The position numbers were made by a program, and so were the translations under genes. Shown piece after piece: positions 9,616 through 16,706 of a stretch of DNA of 64,000 nt. The stretch spans positions 2,160,001 through 2,224,000 of the forward strand of contig NZ_OY782495.1 in assembly GCF_963677715.1 (NCBI RefSeq). Direction: 5' to 3'. The notes under the pieces were generated by a model. The model saw only the letters and a list, made by a program, of their open reading frames with translations. It made no database searches and was not told where the DNA came from. Source of the stretch: an uncultured Bacteroides sp. (lineage in GTDB: Bacteria > Bacteroidota > Bacteroidia > Bacteroidales > Bacteroidaceae). Numbering within the stretch: the stretch's first letter is position 1; each line of letters starts with the position of its first letter.

Positions 9616-10641
9616 TCAATCAAATAATGTTTTCGTACTATTATAAAGACTTCGCCCCAGATGATTGTAAGCCAACTCCGTCACTTCACGCCCGCGGGGA
9701 GTTCGCTTCAAAAAGCCCTCTTTGATAAGGAAAGGTTCATATACTTCCTCTATCGTACCTGGATCTTCACCCAAAGCGGTGGCAATGGTGGTTAACCCCA
9801 CGGGGCCACCTTTAAACTTATCTATAATCGTACAAAGTATTTTGTTATCTACCTCGTCAAGTCCGTATTTATCAATATTCAGGGCCTCAAGAGCCACATT
9901 GGCTATCTCCATATCGATAGAGCCGGAACCTTTGACTTGTGCAAAATCGCGCACACGCCTCAGCAGGGCATTGGCAATACGGGGCGTTCCCCTGCTCCGT
10001 GAAGCGATTTCTCCGGCAGCGGGTATGGAACAAGGCACATCCAATATGCGGGCCGAACGACGAATAATGCCTTTCAACACATCGTCATCGTAATACTCCA
10101 AATGCAGATTAATGCCAAAACGAGCACGTAGCGGAGCCGTGAGCAGCCCGCTTCGGGTGGTTGCTCCTACCAGGGTAAACGGACTCAAATCAATCTGTAT
10201 ACTCCGTGCCGAAGGCCCTTTATCAATCATAATATCTATGCGATAATCTTCCATGGCAGAGTACAGGTACTCTTCTACCACGGGCGAAAGTCGGTGAATT
10301 TCATCAATGAAAAGCACATCATTCGGCTCCAGACTGGTCAGTACTCCGGCCAGATCTCCGGGCTTATCGAGCACCGGACCGGATGAAATCTTAAATCCTA
10401 CTCCCAGCTCATTCGCTATAATGTTTGACAATGTCGTCTTTCCAAGCCCGGGAGGTCCATGCAAAAGTACATGATCCAACGCCTCACCGCGCAAACGAGC
10501 CGCCTTCACAAAAATGCCCAGATTCTCTACGACTTTGTCTTGTCCGTTGAAGTCTTCAAAACTTAGCGGACGCAAAGCATTTTCATAATCTCGCTCCTTG
10601 CTGGTAAGCTGATGCTCGCGTATATCAAAATCTTCTTCCAT
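9616..10641 (-). CDS. ruvB: Holliday junction branch migration ATPase RuvB
   Basis: The motor subunit (341 aa) of the RuvAB complex, driving branch migration of Holliday junctions. Visible features are Walker [10 protein letters not shown] at residues 62-70, Walker [10 protein letters not shown], sensor region [19 protein letters not shown], and the C-terminal winged helix ending in [13 protein letters not shown]. The start at 10641 gives [12 protein letters not shown], matching the family's normal beginning; a start ten codons upstream would overlap the promoter. It is apparently the first gene of a four-gene minus-strand transcript. Confidence 0.97.
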   Translation of the reverse strand: MEEDFDIREHQLTSKERDYENALRPLSFEDFNGQDKVVENLGIFVKAARLRGEALDHVLLHGPPGLGKTTLSNIIANELGVGFKISSGPVLDKPGDLAGVLTSLEPNDVLFIDEIHRLSPVVEEYLYSAMEDYRIDIMIDKGPSARSIQIDLSPFTLVGATTRSGLLTAPLRARFGINLHLEYYDDDVLKGIIRRSARILDVPCSIPAAGEIASRSRGTPRIANALLRRVRDFAQVKGSGSIDMEIANVALEALNIDKYGLDEVDNKILCTIIDKFKGGPVGLTTIATALGEDPGTIEEVYEPFLIKEGFLKRTPRGREVTELAYNHLGRSLYNSTKTLFD

Positions 10642-10660
10642 ACGATAGTTAAATGGGAAG

Positions 10661-10668
10661 CAAAAATA
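10661..10668 (-). promoter_or_regulatory. Promoter -7 element for ruvB
   Basis: On the minus strand this reads TATTTTTG, matching TAnnTTTG, 20 bp before the ruvB ATG. The gap from 10669 to 10900 holds no other recognisable feature. Confidence 0.5.
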
Positions 10669-10900
10669 CATGATTATTTTCAGATAACGCCACCCGGAGA
10701 GAAAAATCGTCTGTTCAGAGCCTTTTTAAGCAAAAACAAGAGGCCAAGGCCCCCGACTTTGCGCAAGGAACAGAAACCGTTTTGATTCTTAAGAACCGGT
10801 CGGATTGCTTATTCTACAAGATTTGTCTCTCCCCGTTAAAACAGGAAAAGAACTTATTCATCGCAAACCCGACAGCGGAGGGTGAACATCGTATAAAATA

Positions 10901-11605
10901 TTAACGTTTCATGTACTGTTTCCGCTCCTCTTCTGTAAATTTTTCGATAGAGTACCGTAACATTGTTCGTGGCATTATTTTACTGTATTGATCAAGGAAC
11001 TGCATCAAAAGGTCTTTGTCACGTTTTCCAACTTCACGCAGCATCCAGCCGATGGCTTTCTGCATCAAATCGTGTTTATGATGCAACAGTAATTCAGACA
11101 GCCGAAGAATATCGATGAAATCGTTATTTCGGATAAGTGCTGCCGTAGCCACTACCGCAATGCGCTGCTCCCAGAGCAAAGTGCTGGCGGCCAGTGTGTA
11201 AAGGTCTTCGCGCGATTTATCTTTGAGATAGCCGCCCACAATATAAGGAGCCGACAAATCCACCAAATCCCAGTTATTAATCCGCTTTGTGTGCGAAAGA
11301 TAGAATTCATAAATCTCTTTACGACCCTTTTCATCGCTCTTTTTAAAACGCTCTACTATCATCAGCAAGGCACAAAGACGACATTCGTGCCATTCAGATT
11401 GCAACAATTGTGCTGCAACCGCCAAAGGCTCGTTCTTATATTGCTTCGCTACCAAGCGGGTATCGGGAACCACGACACCCAGAAACTTATCTCCTTCTCC
11501 GTATTGTCCTTTACCCGTCTTAAAGAACTTTGGCAGGTACTCCCGCTTCACCGGATTAATGAACTGCTCCAGTTCGTTTTGAATCTCTATAGCTTTTGCT
11601 TCCAT
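10901..11605 (-). CDS. AlkD-like DNA alkylation repair protein (HEAT-like repeat)
   Basis: A 234-residue all-helical protein of the AlkD/AlkC superfamily, DNA glycosylases that excise bulky or cationic N3/N7-alkylated bases. The core motif NNWDLVDLSAPYIVGGYL and the later HHKHDLMQKAIGWMLREVG fit the family, as does the length. It stands alone with 259 bp upstream of the ruvB start on one side and a divergent transcript (11787 onward) on the other. No LexA-like or Ada-like site was seen in the intergenic sequence. Confidence 0.88.
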   Translation of the reverse strand: MEAKAIEIQNELEQFINPVKREYLPKFFKTGKGQYGEGDKFLGVVVPDTRLVAKQYKNEPLAVAAQLLQSEWHECRLCALLMIVERFKKSDEKGRKEIYEFYLSHTKRINNWDLVDLSAPYIVGGYLKDKSREDLYTLAASTLLWEQRIAVVATAALIRNNDFIDILRLSELLLHHKHDLMQKAIGWMLREVGKRDKDLLMQFLDQYSKIMPRTMLRYSIEKFTEEERKQYMKR

Positions 11606-11756
11606 TCTCTAAGAATTAGTTGTTACCGGCTTTAAACACCTCTCAATTGCTCCCGCTCATCGATAGAAAACGTAGCATAAAGCCACTGTTTAGGCAGAAA
11701 GGAGAACGTTTTGACAAAAATAGATAAAAAAGTCCTTATAAGTGAAAACATATTCC

Positions 11757-11764
11757 TAATTTTG
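11757..11764 (+). promoter_or_regulatory. Promoter -7 element for the SpmA/SpmB-like gene
   Basis: TAATTTTG matches TAnnTTTG and lies 22 bp before the ATG at 11787. No clear -33 TTTG is visible. Confidence 0.5.
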
Positions 11765-11786
11765 TGCGAAATTCAAAGAGCGCATT

Positions 11787-13019
11787 ATGGTTTTAAATTA
11801 CATTTGGATAGCATTCTTCGTCATCGCTTTCATTGTGGCATTGGGGAAACTAATCTTTTTAGGAGACACGGAGATCTTTACTCAAATTATTAACTCTACT
11901 TTCGATTCGTCCAAAACCGCTTTCGAAATATCTCTGGGGCTCACCGGCATCCTCTCTCTCTGGCTGGGCATTATGAAGATAGGCGAAAACAGCGGACTCA
12001 TCAATGCGCTCTCACGTTGGCTCAGTCCGGTATTCTGCAAACTCTTTCCTGAGATACCGAAAGGGCATCCTGTCATGGGCTCCATCTTTATGAATCTTGC
12101 CGCCAACATGCTTGGACTGGATAATGCTGCTACTCCGATGGGACTGAAAGCGATGAAGGAGCTTCAGGAGCTCAATCCTAAAAAAGACACTGCGAGCAAT
12201 TCCATGGTGATGTTTCTGGTACTCAACACTTCGGGACTTATGCTGATTCCCATCAGCATCATGGTTTACCGTTCTCAGATGGGTGCCGCTCAACCGACAG
12301 ACATCTTTATTCCGATTCTGCTGAGCACTTTCATTTCCACACTTACGGGGGTTATAGCAGTGAGCCTCTTTCAACGTATTAATCTGCTAAACAAAGCCAT
12401 GCTTATTTTTCTGGGAGGATTAAGCTGCATATTCGGCATTATCATCTACTTCTTTACCACCCTCTCACGCGATAATATGGGTACTTATTCTACGCTGGTA
12501 GCCAATATCATTCTGTTTCTGGTAATCATCGGATTCATTGTTTCCGGACTACGTAAAAAGATAAACGTGTACGACTCCTTTGTAGAAGGTGCCAAAGATG
12601 GATTCACTACCGCCGTACGCATCATTCCCTATCTGGTTGCCTTTTTGGTTGGCATAGCCGTATTCCGGGCCTCTGGGGCAATGGATATTCTGGTCGGTGG
12701 AATCGGCTCTATTGTCGGATTCTTTGGTTTGGATACCAGTTTTGTAGGAGCACTGCCCACCGCCTTAATGAAATCTCTTAGCGGCAGCGGAGCCAACGGA
12801 TTGATGATTGATGCGATGAAGCAATTCGGGCCCGATTCTTTCGTTGGACGGGCAAGTTGTGTGGTTCGCGGAGCATCGGATACTACATTTTATATCCTTG
12901 CGGTTTACTTCGGCAGTGTAGGTATCAGTAAAACGCGCAATGCTGTTACTTGCGGACTGATTGCCGACTTTGCGGGCATCATTGCCGCTATCCTAATGAG
13001 TTATTTATTCTTTTATTAA
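11787..13019 (+). CDS. Nucleoside-recognition (Gate) domain membrane protein, SpmA-SpmB fusion type
   Basis: A 410-residue polytopic membrane protein. The N-terminal half matches SpmA (MNLAANMLGLDNAATPMGLK) and the C-terminal half SpmB (GALPTALMKSLSGSGANGLM, and GASDTTFYILAVYFG), two Gate-domain proteins that are separate in endospore formers. The function is unknown outside sporulation; a transporter or lipid-related role is often assumed. It is followed 14 nt later by ybeY on the same strand. It is full length, with no sign of frameshift at the fusion junction (around residues 200-215). Confidence 0.85.
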   Translation: MVLNYIWIAFFVIAFIVALGKLIFLGDTEIFTQIINSTFDSSKTAFEISLGLTGILSLWLGIMKIGENSGLINALSRWLSPVFCKLFPEIPKGHPVMGSIFMNLAANMLGLDNAATPMGLKAMKELQELNPKKDTASNSMVMFLVLNTSGLMLIPISIMVYRSQMGAAQPTDIFIPILLSTFISTLTGVIAVSLFQRINLLNKAMLIFLGGLSCIFGIIIYFFTTLSRDNMGTYSTLVANIILFLVIIGFIVSGLRKKINVYDSFVEGAKDGFTTAVRIIPYLVAFLVGIAVFRASGAMDILVGGIGSIVGFFGLDTSFVGALPTALMKSLSGSGANGLMIDAMKQFGPDSFVGRASCVVRGASDTTFYILAVYFGSVGISKTRNAVTCGLIADFAGIIAAILMSYLFFY

Positions 13020-13033
13020 AAACACCAACATCA

Positions 13034-13450
13034 ATGGCTATAACTTACCAAACAGAAGGCACCAAGATGCCAGATATTAAGAAAAGAGAAACCACCGAAT
13101 GGATCAAAGCGGTTGCAGCTTCTTACGAGAAAAAGATCGGTGAAATCGCCTATATTTTCTGTTCGGACGAGAAAATACTGGAAGTAAACCGTGAATATTT
13201 AAAGCACGATTACTATACGGATATCATCACTTTCGATTATTGCGAAGGGAACAAGCTGTCGGGAGATATCTTCATTAGCCTAGACACGGTGCTAACAAAC
13301 TCCGAACAATTTCACACAACATACAACGAGGAACTTCACCGCACCATCATTCACGGCATTCTGCATCTGTGCGGCATCAATGATAAAGGCCCGGGAGAAA
13401 GGGAGATCATGGAAGCTGCCGAGAACAAAGCGCTGGCAATATTGGGCTAA
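13034..13450 (+). CDS. ybeY: Endoribonuclease / rRNA maturation factor YbeY
   Basis: A metal-dependent endoribonuclease (138 aa) needed for 16S rRNA 3'-end processing and ribosome quality control. The signature segment is HGILHLCGINDKGPGERE. The first two His of the canonical HGxLHLxGxDH motif are present, but the third ligand position is occupied by Asp-Lys rather than Asp-His. From memory, this substitution also occurs in other Bacteroidota YbeY proteins, so it is probably lineage-typical and not inactivation. The ATG at 13034 gives a normal N-terminus; a longer in-frame reading starts inside the upstream gene. It is likely co-transcribed with the SpmA/SpmB-like gene. Confidence 0.92.
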   Translation: MAITYQTEGTKMPDIKKRETTEWIKAVAASYEKKIGEIAYIFCSDEKILEVNREYLKHDYYTDIITFDYCEGNKLSGDIFISLDTVLTNSEQFHTTYNEELHRTIIHGILHLCGINDKGPGEREIMEAAENKALAILG

Positions 13451-13582
13451 CGCATCTCTCTTGTCGCACCTCCATTATCATTTAGCGACTCCGATTATAA
13501 AGAATAAAGCATCACAAAGTATAATCCTCCGCAATGCCTTATCCACGTATAATAGAAACAACCAAATAATTAATCCTGCTAA

Positions 13583-13804
13583 TTAACCGCCTAGACGACT
13601 GAATTCTACACTTGATAAGTGCAATGAATGACCATACATCTTGCTGTCACTTCCTAGTAAAATAAAAAGGTTCTGCCCTTCTTCATCTAATCCCAACGAA
13701 CGATGAAAGTCTAATTCGACAGGGAATTCAGACGGCTCAGTCGTTGCCAAAGGAGTCATTAAAAAAGTTACTAAAACAATGAGAACAATGCATAACCCTT
13801 TCAT
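13583..13804 (-). CDS. Small exported hypothetical protein
   Basis: A 73-residue reading frame starting MKGLCIVLIVLVTFLMTPLA, a clear signal-peptide-like N-terminus, followed by about 50 residues without a recognised domain. It lies 51 nt downstream of the DUF3244-type gene on the same strand, and its mature start (EFPVELDFHRSLG) loosely resembles the start of mature DUF3244 proteins. It could be a short or degenerate paralogue. No frameshift that would restore a longer protein was found in the sequence just beyond the stop. Confidence 0.5.
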   Translation of the reverse strand: MKGLCIVLIVLVTFLMTPLATTEPSEFPVELDFHRSLGLDEEGQNLFILLGSDSKMYGHSLHLSSVEFSRLGG

Positions 13805-13855
13805 TTATTCAATTAGTCTTTATGCCAATACAAAACCGATCAAGGAACCATTCTT

Positions 13856-14239
13856 TTATTCAAAGTTAATCTCTCCGGTTATAGTCACGTCTCCACTCAC
13901 TATGCTAATATTAAATCCCGAAGAATTTTCATCAACAGGCGAGGCAACGAGGGAATCTCCCGTAAAGTTAGCGTCATCATACACCACAACACCTGTACCC
14001 ATGTCTGTAATACAAACACTTGCGCCATTAAAAGATTGATTAAAAAACAAAAAGAGACAACCATCCTCTACATATCCGGTGGCTGTTAGTGTCGGAGCTC
14101 TTGTTACGATCTTATCAGCAGATAACTTAATCCTAACCTGCTTTCTGTTCAGAACCTCATTCGGTACGCATGAAGCATTCAAATTCAATTGAGAAACGAG
14201 TGATAAGAAAAAAAAGAATACAAAAAACCTTGCTTTCAT
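13856..14239 (-). CDS. DUF3244-type small exported protein
   Basis: A 127-residue protein with a strongly hydrophobic signal peptide (residues 5-21, ending LNASC) and a predicted beta-sandwich body. The pattern, a Lys/Arg-rich strand, then GCLFLFFNQSFNGASVCITD, then VVYDDANF and a final SGDVTITGEINFE, fits the DUF3244 family of small Bacteroides secreted proteins with an Ig-like fold. The function is unknown. A promoter (14273-14280) precedes it, and the 73-residue exported protein follows. The TPR regulator gene lies directly upstream on the same strand, so the three may work together; this is an inference from position only. Confidence 0.65.
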   Translation of the reverse strand: MKARFFVFFFFLSLVSQLNLNASCVPNEVLNRKQVRIKLSADKIVTRAPTLTATGYVEDGCLFLFFNQSFNGASVCITDMGTGVVVYDDANFTGDSLVASPVDENSSGFNISIVSGDVTITGEINFE

Positions 14240-14272
14240 TATTACTTAATTTTAAATCCACTTCGAATGGTA

Positions 14273-14280
14273 CAAAATTA
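14273..14280 (-). promoter_or_regulatory. Promoter -7 element for the DUF3244-type gene
   Basis: The minus strand reads TAATTTTG (TAnnTTTG consensus), 33 bp before the ATG at 14239. It implies that the DUF3244 gene can be transcribed separately from the TPR gene upstream. Confidence 0.5.
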
Positions 14281-14372
14281 AGCAAATAAAGCATACGATA
14301 GGGCTATTATCGATAACATCATCTTTTTTTAAACTACTGGTAATCAAAGAGTTACAAAATCGACGATAACAA

Positions 14373-16046
14373 TTAGTCTTCAGAAGTCATTTTGGACTTA
14401 AGTCGGTAGCGTCTTTGATTAACAACCTGCGTGCTGTAATTACCAAAGCAGAGCGCAATGGTGAAAGAGTTCAGTTCGGCTATTTCAAGACAGGAATAGA
14501 GCAAATCATCCTCCGTCATTCGTGGATAACTGGCATGCAAATAAGCAATATATTCATCGTAAATTTCAAAAACAGCTTTCTTCAATGCTTCTTGTTCGGC
14601 AAGCGTAAGCACCTTAATATCTTTCTTGTCCGACGCATCCTGCGTAGACATTTTTTCTATCTTTTTGTAAATGGCGCTTTGGCGGAACAGCGTATTCCGA
14701 AGACGGGCTTTCTGAAGGGAAAGTTCTTTTATCTCCAGTTCCTTAAGGCTGATTTCAGATTCATGGCTCTGTTGCTCCTGCCGCAGGTAGTCTATTAAGT
14801 CAAGATTCTCATTAATGCGACCTTGCAGTCTTTCCATTTCAGATTTCATCTTCTTTGCTTGTTGCTCGTAAACGAGTTTGGCCACCTTCTTACGGCGATT
14901 TGCACGCTCAATAATTAGAACTAAGATAAGAATCGCGATAATAGAAACCGATACAATCAGGATATTAATCTGCCGCATCTCGGCCTTATGCTTCGCTATC
15001 TTTGCCTCCGTTTCATATTTATAGCCCAGTCTCTCTATCTGAGAAGATTTATCGGCTACAAATAAAGAATCAACAACGTCGGCGTATTTCTCCAAATGTT
15101 CAAGTGCACCCCGATAGTCACCCGATTCTTTCTCCAAATCCGATAAATAAGAATGAGTAATTGCCTGATCCCTAATATTATCATCCAAACTTTTTTCTAA
15201 ATAATACCGGGCCGAATCCTTTCGATCCTTCTCGAGTAATAGAATGCCTATAGAAAGAAAGATGGGAGCTGAATCTCTGTTCTCAGGCAGGTATTCTAAG
15301 GATTTGTGCGCATAGATCAACGCCGTATCGGGTTCATTAAAATTATCGTAGCACAAACAAAAATCATGGAACACATTGCTTATCTGTAAAGAGTCTCCGA
15401 GCTTAGTAGCCAAATCCAAGGACTTATGCAACGTAAATAGGGCTTGTTCCTTTTTTTCTTCCAGTGTATAAACCGAGCTCATCAGGCTTAGCGCATTTAT
15501 CATCGCCTTTTTATCCTGAATAGAAGAATAATATCTCAGAGAAATATCCAGTTTATTCAAGCACTCCCGATAGAGACTCTGATCGAGGTCTATTCTCCCT
15601 AGATCTTCGTATACCATACCTTTTACGCGAATTTCCGGATAACTGTTCCCCAATTCCGGCAATGCCCTAAAATAACAGGCCATGGCTTCTCTTTCAAGCC
15701 CCATCTTTACTAATATCCGGCCTTTATAAAACAAAGCCTTAGCTTTATTCAAGCCTCCGCCATAATAATCGAGGGCGACATCTACCAAAGAATCGCAGGG
15801 TAACAGTGTAAGCTCACTCTTGTCTGTAGCCTGAACGAATAAGAGGGCATAGTAGGCTGCCTCTTTCTCTGAGGATAAAAAGGCAGGTTTTATTTTTTGA
15901 AGAAGACGCAATGCTTCATGAGGGTTGGCAGAGAGCAAAGAATCAGCCTCAATCAGGGCAAAATTGGGCCGGCTTCTGTCACCACAAGAAACCAGAACAG
16001 AAGAGATGACGCTAAATATAAATAGTAAAATCAGACCGCTTCTCAT
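14373..16046 (-). CDS. TPR-repeat transmembrane protein with C-terminal HTH-like region (putative membrane-bound regulator)
   Basis: A 557-residue protein. The N-terminus has a lipoprotein-like signal (lipobox LVSC, Cys21). Residues of about 30-340 form helical TPR-like repeats, a single transmembrane helix spans about 360-379 (ILIVSVSIIAILILVLII), a long charged coiled coil covers about 383-465, and the C-terminus (about 509-552) contains MTEDDLLYSCLEIAELNSF and QVVNQRRYRLKSKM. The last part resembles LuxR-like helix-turn-helix regions seen at the end of Bacteroides TPR/TM proteins (DUF6377-like). The inferred topology is periplasmic TPR sensor and cytoplasmic DNA-binding end. Its own promoter lies at 16069-16076. 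Candidate targets are the neighbouring small exported proteins. Confidence 0.72.
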   Translation of the reverse strand: MRSGLILLFIFSVISSVLVSCGDRSRPNFALIEADSLLSANPHEALRLLQKIKPAFLSSEKEAAYYALLFVQATDKSELTLLPCDSLVDVALDYYGGGLNKAKALFYKGRILVKMGLEREAMACYFRALPELGNSYPEIRVKGMVYEDLGRIDLDQSLYRECLNKLDISLRYYSSIQDKKAMINALSLMSSVYTLEEKKEQALFTLHKSLDLATKLGDSLQISNVFHDFCLCYDNFNEPDTALIYAHKSLEYLPENRDSAPIFLSIGILLLEKDRKDSARYYLEKSLDDNIRDQAITHSYLSDLEKESGDYRGALEHLEKYADVVDSLFVADKSSQIERLGYKYETEAKIAKHKAEMRQINILIVSVSIIAILILVLIIERANRRKKVAKLVYEQQAKKMKSEMERLQGRINENLDLIDYLRQEQQSHESEISLKELEIKELSLQKARLRNTLFRQSAIYKKIEKMSTQDASDKKDIKVLTLAEQEALKKAVFEIYDEYIAYLHASYPRMTEDDLLYSCLEIAELNSFTIALCFGNYSTQVVNQRRYRLKSKMTSED

Positions 16047-16068
16047 GCGTAATTAAAATAGTTCAGTG

Positions 16069-16076
16069 CAAAGATA
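16069..16076 (-). promoter_or_regulatory. Promoter -7 element for the TPR/HTH gene
   Basis: The minus strand reads TATCTTTG, 23 bp before the ATG at 16046. The repeated CTATCAC sites lie just upstream, from 16105 to 16184. Confidence 0.55.
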
Positions 16077-16099
16077 ATATTTACTATGAAAAAAACGCA

Positions 16100-16184
16100 T
16101 TTTACTATCACATCTATCACAAAAACCGCTAAAGAGTCTTATTTATCGGCATCACAGAGTGTGATAGTAAAATATATCTATCAC
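16100..16184. promoter_or_regulatory. Cluster of four CTATCAC sites within an inverted repeat
   Basis: TTTTACTATCACA (16100-16112) and its exact complement TGTGATAGTAAAA (16160-16172) form a 13-bp inverted repeat. The heptamer CTATCAC occurs at 16105-16111, 16114-16120 and 16178-16184, and in reverse at 16161-16167. The cluster lies about 30-110 bp upstream of the TPR gene's -7 element, a natural place for an operator. The binding protein is unknown; autoregulation is possible. Confidence 0.5.
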
Positions 16185-16386
16185 GCTTTTCTTCTTGTTA
16201 TTTCTCCTTTTTGGTCTCATTACTAACCGATTACTAAAGTGCATGCTTTTCTTCTTCAGCCTACTCTTCCTTTTTTGTCGAGCCCGAAGGATTGAACAAA
16301 CGTTATTGCTGCATTCGGCAGCCAGTTGCACTAATGCTCAATAAAGCAGTAACAACAGCAAATAACGTATATTATAAGTAAAAGAT
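16185..16386. other. Gene-free spacer
   Basis: No convincing reading frame or RNA was recognised here. Pyrimidine-rich stretches (around 16186-16215 and 16241-16280) and the start of the mnmG upstream region are all that can be described. Confidence 0.4.
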
Positions 16387-16502
16387 ACGGTTTATGGTTC
16401 TCGTTTCCCGGCTGTGGTCTGTCGGGTCCCCGGCCGGAGACTCGCCGGTTCGCAGGCGGGGACTGTAGAGACCCCAGCCGGGAAACGAGGAAAGTAAGCC
16501 GT
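16387..16502. ncRNA. 116-nt highly structured element (candidate non-coding RNA or palindromic repeat)
   Basis: The sequence folds on itself in nested stems. ACGGTTTA (16387-16394) pairs with TAAGCCGT (16495-16502). CTCGTTTCCCGGCTG (16400-16414) pairs perfectly with CAGCCGGGAAACGAG (16475-16489). GGTCT (16416-16420) pairs with AGACC (16469-16473), and GTCCCCG (16426-16432) with CGGGGAC (16457-16463). Internal loops are short and symmetric, and the G+C is far above the surroundings. No T-tract follows, so it is not a simple terminator. It may be a structured RNA, a leader element of mnmG, or a dispersed palindrome. The strand cannot be decided. Confidence 0.5.
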
Positions 16503-16578
16503 GTGAATCGGTTATTAATGCCGCCGGAGAGGGTAATCGCACGTGTCATTCTACAAAGTAAAACAGGGAAACGACCCC

Positions 16579-16607
16579 AAAAAGCCGGCACTGATGTGAG
16601 TGCCGGC
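16579..16607 (-). terminator. Intrinsic-terminator-like hairpin oriented on the minus strand
   Basis: GCCGGCACT (16584-16592) pairs perfectly with AGTGCCGGC (16599-16607) around a 6-nt loop. Five A at 16579-16583 give a T5 tail on the minus strand only. No minus-strand gene lies upstream, since mnmG is on the plus strand, so what it terminates is unclear. Confidence 0.5.
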
Positions 16608-16674
16608 AACAAACAGGCTTGTAGGATTGTTTTTGTTTTTAATCGGGCTGTATGGTAATACTGAAATAAACATG

Positions 16675-16682
16675 TAACTTTG
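16675..16682 (+). promoter_or_regulatory. Promoter -7 element for mnmG
   Basis: TAACTTTG matches TAnnTTTG and lies 24 bp before the ATG. Initiation here would give a leader of about 15-20 nt and would exclude the large hairpin from this mRNA. Confidence 0.55.
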
Positions 16683-16706
16683 CAGCGTTTAATAAACTGT
16701 AAATCA

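Noticed and set aside
13539-13547. TTATCCACG, one mismatch from a DnaA box
   Set aside because: It is a single site with no cluster or skew change; expected by chance in a window of this size.
13583-13804. Possible frameshifted DUF3244 gene
   Set aside because: The sequence just past the stop shows no convincing continuation in another frame, so a short intact frame is the simpler reading.
16433-16475. GGTTCGC in a strong stem suggesting a tRNA-like T-loop
   Set aside because: No acceptor, D or anticodon arms of tRNA dimensions are present; the stems are nested in one long hairpin.
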